Source of the DNA: Dokdonella_A sp014338185
GTDB lineage: Bacteria > Pseudomonadota > Gammaproteobacteria > Xanthomonadales > Rhodanobacteraceae
DNA length: 64,000 bases
Assembly: GCA_030263295.1 (NCBI GenBank)
Contig: SZOS01000009.1
Location: 18,909 to 82,908 of the forward strand
Direction of reading: 5' to 3'
Shown here piece by piece: positions 37,006 through 46,859 of this stretch (position 1 is the first letter of the stretch; each line of letters begins with the position of its first letter). The notes below the pieces were generated by a model that was given only the letters and a program-made list of their open reading frames with translations, had not been told where the DNA came from and did not search any database. The position numbers and the translations under genes are program-made.

Positions 37006-37159
37006 GAGTTCACCCGGCGCGGTCTGCAGCGCCCGACCCTCATCGTCGGCATGCCGAGGCTGAGGAAGCTCGCGCATATCGACATCGAAAAGTGATGCGC
37101 GCCACCAGAACGAAACAAGGGCCGGATGCCCGGCCCATGTCGCTTCCGCCCGCGCCAGC

Positions 37160-37414
37160 TCACGCTCGCTTGATCAAGCCGATCAGTACCAGCAGGATCA
37201 CCGCGCCGACCAGTGCATTGATGATCGCAGCGATGATGCCGCCACCGATCGAGAGCCCGATCGTCGGCAGCAGCCAGCCTGCGATGAACGCGCCGACGAT
37301 GCCGACCACGATGTTGCCGACGAGGCCGAAGCCGTGACCCTTGACGATCTGCCCCGCGAGCCAGCCCGCCACCGCACCCACGACCAGGAACACGAGAATC
37401 GATTCGATTGTCAC
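37160..37414 (-). CDS. GlsB/YeaQ/YmgE-family small membrane protein
   Basis: 84 residues from a GTG start (VTIESILVFLVV) preceded by a GGAGAG ribosome-binding site eight bases away. Three hydrophobic segments with the repeated Gly-rich pattern (GAVAGWLAGQIVKGHGFG, GNIVVGIVGAFIAGWLLP, GGGIIAAIINALVGAVILL by key residues) match the transglycosylase-associated/GlsB family, small inner-membrane proteins often induced by stress. Function is unknown. Two Gly-x-x-Gly helices suggest it oligomerises. It stands alone on the minus strand. Confidence 0.9.
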   Translation of the reverse strand: MTIESILVFLVVGAVAGWLAGQIVKGHGFGLVGNIVVGIVGAFIAGWLLPTIGLSIGGGIIAAIINALVGAVILLVLIGLIKRA

Positions 37415-37588
37415 GCCACTCTCCGCTGAGGTCGTCGCTCGTGCGACCGACCGATTCTGCCGAAGCGACACGGCAGATGCATGGTGCGATGCCGCGATGC
37501 GGCCGCGCGCCAATCGCAGGGAGGGCGAGTTCGGCCGCTTCGCCGCGCTTGCGCGCGACCGTGGTGCGATCGGCAGCGGCCCGCCACG

Positions 37589-38425
37589 TCACGGCGCAGC
37601 CGGGTCGCTCGCGGTCATGTGGTCGGACAGACGCATCAACGTGACCACATCCTGACGGTTGTGGTCGAGCACGCGGGCGAGGTTACGGCTCGACTGACCG
37701 CGCAGGAAGGCCAGCCATGCCGCCGGTGCCTGCGCACCGGGCAGGTCGTCGTCGCGCACGATGCGCAGCGCCTGACGTTCGATGGTGGCGAGGCGGCAGT
37801 TCTCGAATACGCCACGGTAGCGCCGCCGCACCGGATGCAGCCAGTCCAGGTGCGGCAGTTCGGCGAGGCGATGATCCACGTGGTTGAGGCGCAGACGCCC
37901 CTTGAGCAGCGGCGCGTCGTAGCTCTTGCCGTTGTAGCTGACGAGAATCGCTGCCGGGTCGAGCCAGGCGTTGAACAGGCGCAGCATCGCCGCCTCGCCC
38001 GCCATCGTCGTGAGATAGAGCTGGCGCACCGTGAGGCGGTCGGCGCGCCAGCGCGCGACGCCGATCATGAACGCGCGCGTGCCCACGCCGCCGGCCAGAC
38101 CCGTGGTCTCGGTGTCGAAGCAGACCAGACGCGAGCGTTCGATCGGCGCCTGCGCCAGCCACGGCAGCATCAGTCGCGGATTGGCCGCGTAGGCGAACGT
38201 GCGCTCGACGAGGTACACGCCGGCGGCGACTTCCACACCGGCTGGTGCGGCCAGCACGGGGCGCGGCGCTGCACGCCGCTGTTCGCGCGCGTGCAGCAGT
38301 GCGCGCAAGGTATCGCGCGGTCGCGGCGTCGGGGTCGTCGCGCACAGCAACGGCGCCGGCGTGGAGAGCGCGCCGGCGCCGGCCTCGACGCGCAGCCGCG
38401 CGAGCCGGTCGTTCAAGGTGCTCAT
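37589..38425 (-). CDS. RNase H-fold exonuclease, MrfB/YprB-like
   Basis: 278 residues. The core (about 98-270) is a DnaQ/RNase-H-like exonuclease: motif I CFDTETTGLAGG (Asp104, Glu106), motif II around SYNGKSYDAPLL (Asn165, Asp170) and a C-terminal HNRQDVVTL with a catalytic-type His and Asp (about 255-259). This matches the ribonuclease-H-like domain of B. subtilis YprB/MrfB. Its start overlaps the stop of the DEAD/DEAH helicase gene (ATGA), the same partner order as mrfA-mrfB, which together repair mitomycin C damage in B. subtilis (established there). A similar repair role here is inference. The B. subtilis TPR extension is absent. Confidence 0.82.
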   Translation of the reverse strand: MSTLNDRLARLRVEAGAGALSTPAPLLCATTPTPRPRDTLRALLHAREQRRAAPRPVLAAPAGVEVAAGVYLVERTFAYAANPRLMLPWLAQAPIERSRLVCFDTETTGLAGGVGTRAFMIGVARWRADRLTVRQLYLTTMAGEAAMLRLFNAWLDPAAILVSYNGKSYDAPLLKGRLRLNHVDHRLAELPHLDWLHPVRRRYRGVFENCRLATIERQALRIVRDDDLPGAQAPAAWLAFLRGQSSRNLARVLDHNRQDVVTLMRLSDHMTASDPAAP

Positions 38426-40809
38426 GCCGCCAGCAGGCTCAGTACCGCGACCGCCAGCTCGGCCTGGCTCGGCTGCGGCGTGTCGCTGGCGAGGACCGGG
38501 CCGATGCAGGCCGGGCAGCCGCCGTTGCAGTCGCAGGCCTCGACCAGTTCCAGAGCCGCGCGCACCAGCTCGGGCGCGGCGCGGTACAAGGGCTCGGACA
38601 GACCGATGCCGCCCGGGAAGTTGTCGTACAGGAACAGCGTGGGAGTGAAGCTGCCGGCCTCGGCAAGGGGCACCGCCTCGCCATGTGCGTTGCGCCACTG
38701 GCCGCGGCCGTTGCCGTCGCGGCTCGCGAATCCCGCCGCATCACCCGATCCGACCGCCTTCTGCAGGTCCTGGCCCTCGGCCATCGCGCGCACGCGCGCC
38801 ACCGTGTGCAGGGCATGCGCCGCGCCGAGGAAGCCATCGAGCGCATCCTGCCGGCTCGCGAACGCGGCTTCGAGCACTGGCTGCGCGAGCTGCCACCACA
38901 GCGCGGTCGTGTGCAGTTCCTGGTCGGGCAGGTTGACCGGTCCGTAGCCGACGTTCTCGTGGCTGTAGTAGCGGATCTTCTTGTAGCCCGACACGTGGCG
39001 CACCACATGCACCTCGCCGTGATGGCACGTGCCTTGGCCGGCGTTGCAGCCATCGAAGCGCGCGAGCAGCTTGAGCCGGGTGTAGTCGATCGCGTCGGTG
39101 TAGTAGTCGGCATGGGTCGCGGTGACGAAGGCCTTGCGCCCGACCCAGTCGAGGCGCTCGACCTGCCACGGCCGCGACTGCACGAGGTAGATCGCGCCTT
39201 CGTAGAGCGTGAGCGCGGCGCTGGAGTAGTCGACCTCGGCGATGATGGTGTGCTTGCCGTCGCTGCGGTCGACCACCACGAAGTTGCCATCGGCGACCGC
39301 GCGCAGGTTGACCGCACCGGCCGGATAGCTGTCGGCGATCCAGTCCCAGCGTGTGCCTTCCTGGTGCAGCACGCCCGCTTCGGCGAGCACGGCCAGGAAA
39401 TCGTCGACCACGCCGTCGCCGAAACGGTCGCCGCTGGTGAAGGGCAGCTCGAACGCGGCGCAGCGGATGTGGTCGAGCAGGATCAGCAACTGGTCCGGCG
39501 CGATGCGCGCGTGCTCGGGGGTGGCCGCGGCGAAGAACTCGGGATGGCGCACCACGTACTGGTCCAGCGGTGCGCTGCTGGCCACCAGCACGCCCAGCGC
39601 GGGCCGCTGGCGCCGTCCGGCACGTCCCAGCCGCTGCCAGCTGGCCGCGATCGAGCCGGGAAAGCCGTTGAGAATCGCCACATCCAGCGCGCCGATGTCC
39701 ACGCCCAGTTCCAGCGCCGACGTGCTGACCACGCCGTCGAGCGCGCCCTTGCGCAACGCTCGCTCGGTGTGGCGCCGCTCACTTGGCAGGTGGCCGCCGC
39801 GATAGGCGCGGATGCGCTCGCGCTTGCGCGGATCGTGGTCGAACACGTCCTTGAGGTACTTGGTGAGCACTTCGACCATGAGCCGCGATTGGGCGAACAC
39901 GATGGTCTTGAGCCGCGCGCGGATGGTGTGCCGCGCCAGCCGCATCGACTGCGACCGCGCCGAGGCGCGGATGCCCAGGTCGGGATTGACCACGGGCGGA
40001 TTCCACAGCAGCACGTGGCGCTCGCCGCACGGCGCGCCGCTGTCGCAGATCGCATGCACCGGCTCGCCGAGCAAGGCCTCGGCGTGCTCGCGCGGATTGC
40101 CGATCGTGGCCGAGCACAGGATGAAGCGCGGCGCCACGCCGTAGAACGCGCACACGCGCTTGAGCCGGCGGATCACGTTGGCCACATGCGAGCCGAACAC
40201 GCCGCGGTAGCTGTGCACCTCGTCGATCACCACGTAGCGCAGCGACTCGAAGAACTGTGCCCACTTGGTGTGGTGCGGCAGGATCGCCTGGTGCAGCATG
40301 TCGGGGTTGCTGACCACGATGTCGCCCTTGAGGCGGACCGCCTGGCGCGCGTCGGCGGGCGTGTCGCCGTCGAAGGTGAATGCGCGCAGGCCGAGCGTGC
40401 CCGCGGCATTGAGTTCGAGCAGTTCGGCGACCTGGTCCTGGGCGAGCGCCTTGGTCGGGAACAGGTACAGCGCCTTGGCGCGGTCGGCGTGCACCGCGGC
40501 GAGCACGGGCAGGTTGTAGCACAGCGTCTTGCCCGAGGCGGTCGGCGTGACCACCACCACGTGCTCGCCCGCGGCCACATGGTCCCAGGCCTCGCGCTGG
40601 TGGCTGTACAGGCGCTCGATGCCGCGCGCGGCCAGCGCCGCGCGCAGCGCCGGCGCGAGCCCGCGCGGGAACTCGCACCAGCGCGCCGGCTGTGCCGGCC
40701 GGCGCACGTGGCCGGTGATGCACTCGCCATGGCGCTGCGACCAGCGCTCGATCAGGCGAGCGATGGGCGAGGGCGCGAGCCCGCTCGGGGTGGCATCGAC
40801 GCTCGACAT
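38422..40809 (-). CDS. DEAD/DEAH-box helicase with DUF1998 domain, MrfA/YprA-like
   Basis: A 795-residue SF2 helicase. Motifs in order: YSHQREAWDHV (Q-like), Walker A TPTASGKTLCYNLP, Walker B IDEVHSYRG, SATIGN, then the helicase C region with GALDGVVSTSALELGVDIG and QRLGRAGRR. The C-terminal third is the DUF1998 type and ends with four close cysteines (CDCNGGCPACIG), the metal site essential in B. subtilis MrfA. It precedes the MrfB-like exonuclease with a four-base overlap. Family members translocate 3'-5' on DNA and open crosslinked or adducted duplex. Confidence 0.88.
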   Translation of the reverse strand: MSSVDATPSGLAPSPIARLIERWSQRHGECITGHVRRPAQPARWCEFPRGLAPALRAALAARGIERLYSHQREAWDHVAAGEHVVVVTPTASGKTLCYNLPVLAAVHADRAKALYLFPTKALAQDQVAELLELNAAGTLGLRAFTFDGDTPADARQAVRLKGDIVVSNPDMLHQAILPHHTKWAQFFESLRYVVIDEVHSYRGVFGSHVANVIRRLKRVCAFYGVAPRFILCSATIGNPREHAEALLGEPVHAICDSGAPCGERHVLLWNPPVVNPDLGIRASARSQSMRLARHTIRARLKTIVFAQSRLMVEVLTKYLKDVFDHDPRKRERIRAYRGGHLPSERRHTERALRKGALDGVVSTSALELGVDIGALDVAILNGFPGSIAASWQRLGRAGRRQRPALGVLVASSAPLDQYVVRHPEFFAAATPEHARIAPDQLLILLDHIRCAAFELPFTSGDRFGDGVVDDFLAVLAEAGVLHQEGTRWDWIADSYPAGAVNLRAVADGNFVVVDRSDGKHTIIAEVDYSSAALTLYEGAIYLVQSRPWQVERLDWVGRKAFVTATHADYYTDAIDYTRLKLLARFDGCNAGQGTCHHGEVHVVRHVSGYKKIRYYSHENVGYGPVNLPDQELHTTALWWQLAQPVLEAAFASRQDALDGFLGAAHALHTVARVRAMAEGQDLQKAVGSGDAAGFASRDGNGRGQWRNAHGEAVPLAEAGSFTPTLFLYDNFPGGIGLSEPLYRAAPELVRAALELVEACDCNGGCPACIGPVLASDTPQPSQAELAVAVLSLLAA

Positions 40810-40934
40810 CGCAGGCTCCGCAGGGACGATGGCGCGGTATCGCGCGCGCGCGTCTCAGATCCTGCGACGATGCTGCGCGCAGCACGTGGTCGCCGGCCGC
40901 GGGCGCGCGCCCGGACCGCGCATCCTGTGGCCGC

Positions 40935-41660
40935 TCAGCCCATGCCGCCGTTGATGCCGATCACCTGGCCATTGATGTAGGCCGCTGCGTCCGAGCACAG
41001 GAACGCGACCAGCGCGGCCACCTCGTCGGGCCGGCCCATGCGCGCGGCCGGCACCAGCGCCTTGAGCTGCGCGGCGTCGAACAGGCCTTCGCTCATGCGC
41101 CCTTCGATCACGCCCGGCGCGACCACGTTGGCGCTGATGCCGCGCGCGGCCATCTCGCGCGCCAGGCAGCGCACCGCGCCGTGCAGGCCAGCCTTGGCCG
41201 CCGCGTAGTTGGCCTGGCCGCGATTGCCCAGCACCGCGGCCACCGACGACAGTGCCACCACGCGGCCCCAGCGCTGGCGCGCCATCGCCAGCAGCAGCGG
41301 CTGGCTGGCATGGAAGAAACCGTGCAGGCTCACGTCGATCACGCGCCGCCACTGCTGCTCGCCCATGCCGGCCAGCGGCGCGTCGTCGTGGATGCCGGCG
41401 TTGTGCACGAGGATGTCGATCGCGCCCTGCGCGAGTTCGGCCTCGAGCGCGGCGCGCGTGGCGGCGCCGTCGGTGAGGTCGCAGCACAGCACCTGCGCCT
41501 GGCCGCCAGCGGCGCGGATCGCGTCGACCACCGCCTGTGCGCGCTCTGGCGCGCTGTGCGCGTGCACGAGCAGCGCGCAGCCACGCGCCGCGAGCGTGCG
41601 CGCGATCGCACCGCCGATGTCGCCGCTGCCGCCGGTGACGAGTGCGCGTCGTTGCTTCAT
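40935..41660 (-). CDS. FabG-like 3-oxoacyl-ACP reductase (aryl polyene type)
   Basis: A 241-residue short-chain dehydrogenase/reductase reducing a 3-oxoacyl thioester with NADPH. The cofactor motif TGGSGDIGGAIA (9-20), NNAG-equivalent HNAG (87-90), Ser139 and the YAAAK pair Tyr152/Lys156 form a complete SDR active site; the C-terminus ends IGINGGMG. The sequence resembles the dedicated FabG of aryl polyene clusters (ApeQ/XanK-like) more than housekeeping FabG (judgement from memory). It is not next to other polyketide genes: a helicase gene and an M13 peptidase gene flank it. The start was set at MKQRRALVTGG, dropping 15 residues that do not fit the family. Confidence 0.85.
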   Translation of the reverse strand: MKQRRALVTGGSGDIGGAIARTLAARGCALLVHAHSAPERAQAVVDAIRAAGGQAQVLCCDLTDGAATRAALEAELAQGAIDILVHNAGIHDDAPLAGMGEQQWRRVIDVSLHGFFHASQPLLLAMARQRWGRVVALSSVAAVLGNRGQANYAAAKAGLHGAVRCLAREMAARGISANVVAPGVIEGRMSEGLFDAAQLKALVPAARMGRPDEVAALVAFLCSDAAAYINGQVIGINGGMG

Positions 41661-41764
41661 TGCAGGCATCCGCTGTGGCCGGGGCCACATCATCGCCGCT
41701 TTCACGGCCGTTGCGCAGCCGGCCGTGGCCGCGCGTGGGCCGCGGCCGCGTCAGCGGCGCGCGT

Positions 41765-43897
41765 TCACCACACCCTCACGCGGCTGTCCTGCAACAGGTA
41801 CAGCGAGTTGAGCGGAGATACCTTGAAGGCGTCGTACCACGCATCGAGGTTGCGCACCGTGAGCGCGCGATAGCGCCCGGGCGCGTGCACGTTGGTGAGC
41901 AGCGCGTTGCGCAGCGCGGGCTCGCGCATCTTGCCGCGCCAGGCCTGCGCCCAACCCAGCAACAGGCGCTGGTCCGGGGTGAAGCCGTCGAGCACCTCGC
42001 CCGCGCCCGGGTGGGCCAGGTGGTACGCATCCAATGCGGTGGCCAGCCCCGCCACGTCGGCAATGTTCTCGCCCAGCGTGAGCTCGCCGTTGACCGCGAG
42101 GTCGGGCAGCGGCTGGTACTGGCTGAACTGCGCCGCCAGGCGCTTGCCGACGGCGGCGAAATGCTCGAAGTCCTGTGGCGTCCACCAGTCTTCGAGCTTG
42201 CCGTTCTCGTCGAACAGCGCGCCGGAGTTGTCGAAGCTGTGGCTGACCTCGTGGCCGATCACCGCGCCGAGCGCGCCGTAGTTGACCGCATCGTCGGCGT
42301 TGGCGTCGAAGAACGGCGCCTGCAGGATCGCGGCCGGGAAGATCAGGCGGTTCTCCAGCGGCACGTTCAGCGCATTGACCGTCTGCGGCAGCATGAACCA
42401 CTCGTCGCGATCGACCCGCTGCCCGAGCTTGGCGAGGTTGCGGCGGTACTCGAACAGGCCCGCACGGCGCGCATTGCCCAGCGCATCGTCGCGCCGCACC
42501 TCCAGCGCAGCGTAGTCGCGCCAGTGCAGCGGATGGCCGATCGCGACCTTGAGGCCGGCCAGCTTGGCCTTGGCGCGCGCCTTGGTCTGCGGCGTCATCC
42601 ACTCCAGCGCATCGATGCGGTGGCCGAATGCGACCAGCACGTTGCGCACCATCGCCTCGGCGCGCAGCTTGGCCGGTTCCGGGAAGTGGCGCTCGACATA
42701 GCGCTTGCCAACCGCCTCGCCGAGCGCGGCGTTGGTGTCATCGACCGCGCGCTTCCAGCGCTCGCGCTGTTGCGGCGTACCCGCGAGCGCGGTGTCGTGG
42801 AAGGCGAAATGGGCATCGGCCCAGGCCTTGGGCAGGTACGGCGCGGCGTCGTCGAGCGCATGGAACGTGAGCCAGTCCTGCCATGCGCGCAGCGGCTGCG
42901 CCGCCACCAGCGCCGCGATGCCGCTGACCGCGCGCGGCTGCCACACGATGAAGCGCTGCTGGTGCTGCAGGCCCGCGGCCGCGAAGAACGAGGCCCAGTC
43001 CAGCCCCGGCGCACGCCGCGCGAAGTCGCCCATGGCCCAGGCGTTGGCGCCCTTGCGCACGTCATTGGTGTCGAGCTGGCTCGCGTGCACGCGGGCCAGG
43101 GCGGTTTCCAGTGCGAGCACGCGCTGCGCGCGCGCGCCGGCCTCGCTGCTGCCGGCCAGCTCGAACAGGCGCGCGATGTAGGCCAGGTACTGCGTGCGCA
43201 GTTCGGCCATGCGCCCGCCTTCGAGATAGAAATCGCGGTCGGGCATGCCCAGTCCGCCCTGCACGAGGTAGGGCGCGTAGTGGCCCGGTTGCAACAGGTC
43301 GGCGCTGACCCACAGCCCGAACAGGTTGGAGGTGTAGTAGTCGGTGGCGTTGAGCAGGTCCACGTCGGCGCGCAGCGACTGCCCGAGCGCGCGTGCCAGT
43401 GCGGTCTTGTCGTGGATGGCCTGGATCGCCGCGAGCGTGGGCTGCAGCGGTGCGAGCCCGCGTGCCTCGATGCCGGCCTCGTCCATGAACGCGGCGTACC
43501 ACGCGCCGATCTGCGCCTCCTCGCCAACCGCATCGGTCCTGGCCGCGGCGGCTTCGAGGATCGCGCGGGTGTCGGCCAGTGCGCGTTCGGCGAGCATGCT
43601 GAAGCTGGTGTAGCTGGAACGGTCGGCCGGAATCTGCGTCTGTGCGAGCCAGTGGCCGTTGGCGTAGCCGTAGAAGTCGTTGCCTGGTTCGATGCTGCGG
43701 TCCATGCCGGCGACGTCGAAGCCGAAGCTGCCGAGCACGGGTTTGGCCGCTGCCGCAGGCGCGGGCGTCGCGCCCGGTGCCGCGGGCGGTGTCGCGGGCG
43801 GTGTCGCGGGCGGTGTCGCGGGCGGTGTCGACTCACCGCAGGCGGCGAGTGCGCCAAGCAGGACGACCAGGCACAGGCTGCGCAACGAAGGCTTCAT
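41765..43897 (-). CDS. M13-family (neprilysin/PepO-like) zinc endopeptidase, lipoprotein
   Basis: 710 residues. The leader MKPSLRSLCLVVLLGALAAC ends in a lipobox (LAAC, Cys20), so the enzyme is probably tethered to the outer or inner membrane facing the periplasm. A Pro/Thr/Ala spacer built from a 12-base tandem repeat follows. The catalytic domain has HEVSH (His549, Glu550, His553) and downstream GENIADVAG giving the third zinc ligand; the C-terminus ends RVRVW, the typical M13 end. The family cleaves peptides up to about 40 residues. Confidence 0.94.
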   Translation of the reverse strand: MKPSLRSLCLVVLLGALAACGESTPPATPPATPPATPPAAPGATPAPAAAAKPVLGSFGFDVAGMDRSIEPGNDFYGYANGHWLAQTQIPADRSSYTSFSMLAERALADTRAILEAAAARTDAVGEEAQIGAWYAAFMDEAGIEARGLAPLQPTLAAIQAIHDKTALARALGQSLRADVDLLNATDYYTSNLFGLWVSADLLQPGHYAPYLVQGGLGMPDRDFYLEGGRMAELRTQYLAYIARLFELAGSSEAGARAQRVLALETALARVHASQLDTNDVRKGANAWAMGDFARRAPGLDWASFFAAAGLQHQQRFIVWQPRAVSGIAALVAAQPLRAWQDWLTFHALDDAAPYLPKAWADAHFAFHDTALAGTPQQRERWKRAVDDTNAALGEAVGKRYVERHFPEPAKLRAEAMVRNVLVAFGHRIDALEWMTPQTKARAKAKLAGLKVAIGHPLHWRDYAALEVRRDDALGNARRAGLFEYRRNLAKLGQRVDRDEWFMLPQTVNALNVPLENRLIFPAAILQAPFFDANADDAVNYGALGAVIGHEVSHSFDNSGALFDENGKLEDWWTPQDFEHFAAVGKRLAAQFSQYQPLPDLAVNGELTLGENIADVAGLATALDAYHLAHPGAGEVLDGFTPDQRLLLGWAQAWRGKMREPALRNALLTNVHAPGRYRALTVRNLDAWYDAFKVSPLNSLYLLQDSRVRVW
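43779..43826. repeat. Four tandem copies of a 12-base unit inside the M13 peptidase gene
   Basis: GTCGCGGGCGGT is repeated three times exactly at 43791-43826, preceded by one copy with a single change (43779). On the minus strand it encodes TPPA units of the spacer between lipobox and catalytic domain. Twelve bases keep frame, so copy-number changes would only alter tether length. Confidence 0.85.
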
Positions 43898-44090
43898 GGC
43901 AAGTCTCGCAACGATCACGATGGTTCCAGCATAGGTGGCTGCCGAGCCGCCGCACGCGTGCCAGACGTCCCGCTCCGCAGCGGACGGCACGCTGCAGTGC
44001 CGCATGGGCGCCGCGCGCGGCAATGTGCGGCAGTTGGCACGTGGCCGGCGCCCGCGGGCGTATGATCGCGGGCTTTGCCGGGGATCCACC

Positions 44091-46583
44091 ATGCCACAGC
44101 CACGCCTGCTCGTCCTCACCCTCGCCTTCGTCCTGTCCGCAGCCCACGCCCAGGACGCGGTCGAAAGCCACTGGATCGTCGATGCGCATTATCCCGACAC
44201 GGCCGCGCTGGCGCGGGCCGCGGCGCAATTCGACCACGTGCAGGTGGACCGCAAGCACCAGCGCGTGCGCGTGCTCACCGACGCGCAAGGCGAAGCCGCG
44301 CTGCGTGCGGCCGGACTGGACCGGCTGCAGGTCGATCTCGCGGCCAGCGCGCGCCTGCACGCCTACGAGCGTGCGCGCATCGCCGCGCAGCATGCTGATG
44401 CGGGCACGCAGTCGATTCCCGGATACGCCTGCTATCGCACGGTCGAGGAAACCTACGCCAGCATGGACTCGCTCGCCGCGGCACATCCCGGCATCGTCGA
44501 GATCGATTCGATCGGCCCGAGCTGGAAGAAGACCCAGAATCCGACGCAGGGCTACGAGATGCGCGCGCTGCGCATCACCAATCTCGCGACCGCGGCCAGC
44601 GATCCGCAGCGCCCGGCGATGGTCGTGCTCGGCTCGATCCATGCGCGCGAATACGGCCCGGCCGAGCTCACCACGCGCTTTGGCGAATGGCTGGTCGACA
44701 ACTACGGCACCGACCCGGAAGCGACCTGGCTGGTCGACCACAACGACTTCCGCCTCGTGCTGCAGGCCAATCCCGATGGCCGCAAGGTGGCCGAGGGCGA
44801 GGTCTACCAGCGCAAGAACATGGACACGATCAACGGTTCCTGCGGGAGTTCGCCGGGCGTCGACCTCAACCGCAACTTTCCGTTCCATTGGAACATCACG
44901 GGCGGGCAGGGCTCCAGCGGCAATCCCTGCAACGAGACCTTCCGTGGTCCCACGCCGATGTCCGAACCCGAGACGCAGAACATCGTGCAGTACGTGGCCG
45001 GCAGTTGCACCGCGGCAGGCGTGTGCAGCGGCGGCGTGTTCGCCGACCGCCGTGCCGGCGCGATGCATCCGGCCAATCCCGCTGGCGATGGCGGGGCCGC
45101 GGCGCCGGCCGACACCACCGGCGTGTTCTTCGACATCCACAGCAATGCCGACATGGTGCTGTGGCCATGGGGCGACACCTCCAGTGGCGCGCCCAACCAG
45201 AGCGGATTGCGCACGCTGGGCCGGCGCCTGGCCTGGCACAACGGCTACACGCCGCAGCAGTCGGACACGCTGTACCCGACCGACGGCACCACCGACGATA
45301 CGATGTACGGCCTGCTCGGCGTGCCGGCCTACACGATCGAACTCGACGGCGTCGACTTCTTCCAGCCCTGTGGCGATTTCGAATCGTTCACGCTGCCGGC
45401 CAACCTCGCGGCGCTGCGCTACGTGGCGCGCAGCCTGCACGCACCCTACCAGCTGCCGGCCGGACCCGATGCGCTCGACATCGCGGTCGGCTCCGACCTC
45501 GTGGTCGCCGGCGATGCCGTGGCCGTGAGCGCGCGCATCGACGACAGCCGTTTCAACCAGTCGATCGCGGTCGACCCGGTGCCCGGCACGGTCCGCAACA
45601 TCGGCAGCGCGCGCATGAGCATCGACCGTCTGCCGTGGCAGTCGGGCGCCGTGCCGCTCGCGCTCGCGGCCAGCGACGGCGCCTTCGATGCGCCGGTCGA
45701 GACGGTGCACGGCGTGCTCGACACCAGCGCGCTCGCACCGGGGCGCCACCTCGTGCACGTGCAGGGCAGCGACGTCGCCGGCAACGCGGGCACGCCCAAC
45801 GCCGCGCAGTTCGACATCGTCGATGGCGCGAGTGTCGGCACGCTCCAGGGCCAGGTGCGCGATCGCGTCACGCTCGCGCCGCTGGCCGCGCGCATCACGC
45901 TCACGGGTGGCGGCCAGTCCCACGCGGCCACGAGCGCGGCCGATACCGGCGACTATCGGGTGCATGGTTACCCGGCCAGCTTCAATGCGCAGGTGAGCGC
46001 GCCACGCCACCTGGCGGAGAGCCTCACCGGCGTGGCCCTCGCGGCCGGCGCCACGGTCAACCACGATTTCCTGCTGTACCCGGCCTGCACCGTGCTCGAT
46101 GATGACGTCGAACACGGCGCTGGCGGCTGGACCGCGCAGTCGCCGTGGGTGATCCAGACCAATGTCGGCGGGCACGCGGGCCATGCCTGGAACACGCCTG
46201 CTTACGGCAACAACCTCAACAGCTCGCTCACCTCGGCCAGCATCAACCTGGGCGGCTACACCGATCTCGTGCTCACCTTCGATGACCGCTGCGCCACCGA
46301 ATCGGGGTATGACTTCGGTCGCGTCGAGTACAGCAGCAACGGCGGTTCGAGCTGGAACGCGTTGTACTCGTGCAACGGCCAGTCCGACTGGCGCTCGCAG
46401 CGGATCAACCTGCCCGCGGGCGCCAACGGCGCAAGCGCGTTCCGGCTGCGCTTCCGCTTGGAGAGCGATGTGTCGGTCAACGACGACGGCTGGGCGGTCG
46501 ACAACATCCGCATCGAAGGAGGCGGTGCAGCCTGTCGCGCGCAGTGGGACGACCACATCTTCAGCAACGGCTTCGACAACTGA
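44091..46583 (+). CDS. Secreted M14-family zinc carboxypeptidase with C-terminal accessory domains
   Basis: 830 residues. Signal peptide 1-20 (ending AAHAQ). An N-terminal propeptide-like region (20-100) precedes the peptidase domain (about 103-460): zinc ligands His184 and Glu187 in IHAREYG, His350 in FDIHSNAD, substrate-binding DLNRNF, and the catalytic Glu417 in TIELDG. Next come an Ig-like region, a carboxypeptidase-regulatory-like domain (about 585-665, GTLQGQVRD) and a jelly-roll domain (about 670-815) with CATESGYDFGRVEYSSNGG and DDGWAVDNIRI. The last residues read HIFSNGFDN, a tail shared with the DUF11 protein at 60 kb. Confidence 0.93.
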   Translation: MPQPRLLVLTLAFVLSAAHAQDAVESHWIVDAHYPDTAALARAAAQFDHVQVDRKHQRVRVLTDAQGEAALRAAGLDRLQVDLAASARLHAYERARIAAQHADAGTQSIPGYACYRTVEETYASMDSLAAAHPGIVEIDSIGPSWKKTQNPTQGYEMRALRITNLATAASDPQRPAMVVLGSIHAREYGPAELTTRFGEWLVDNYGTDPEATWLVDHNDFRLVLQANPDGRKVAEGEVYQRKNMDTINGSCGSSPGVDLNRNFPFHWNITGGQGSSGNPCNETFRGPTPMSEPETQNIVQYVAGSCTAAGVCSGGVFADRRAGAMHPANPAGDGGAAAPADTTGVFFDIHSNADMVLWPWGDTSSGAPNQSGLRTLGRRLAWHNGYTPQQSDTLYPTDGTTDDTMYGLLGVPAYTIELDGVDFFQPCGDFESFTLPANLAALRYVARSLHAPYQLPAGPDALDIAVGSDLVVAGDAVAVSARIDDSRFNQSIAVDPVPGTVRNIGSARMSIDRLPWQSGAVPLALAASDGAFDAPVETVHGVLDTSALAPGRHLVHVQGSDVAGNAGTPNAAQFDIVDGASVGTLQGQVRDRVTLAPLAARITLTGGGQSHAATSAADTGDYRVHGYPASFNAQVSAPRHLAESLTGVALAAGATVNHDFLLYPACTVLDDDVEHGAGGWTAQSPWVIQTNVGGHAGHAWNTPAYGNNLNSSLTSASINLGGYTDLVLTFDDRCATESGYDFGRVEYSSNGGSSWNALYSCNGQSDWRSQRINLPAGANGASAFRLRFRLESDVSVNDDGWAVDNIRIEGGGAACRAQWDDHIFSNGFDN

Positions 46584-46859
46584 CCCGGGGTCAGAGTCGC
46601 CTTTCCGGGAGCCGGCCCCCGCCAAGGCAACCTGCGCGCCGGTGACCCGCGGGCGGCATCAGCCCGCAGCCGGGCGTGCGCGAGGGCAAGCCTTGGCGCA
46701 GCCGGCCCCGCGGGCCCGCGAGCCGTCCAAGTGTGCGTGGATGCCGGCCCGTGGTGTTTCCGGGGCCAAGCGGGCGTTGCGGCCGCTGCAGCGGCTGATG
46801 CACCTGCGAGTGTGGCTGAAGCACCACGGATCCGGACACGGCCGCAGCGCGCTGCGGCC
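46584..46859. other. Intergenic region between M14 peptidase and nirS, no gene seen
   Basis: Together with the nirS terminator this makes a 329-base gap between convergent genes. Open frames crossing it have no start signals or family resemblance. Nothing else was recognised. Confidence 0.5.
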
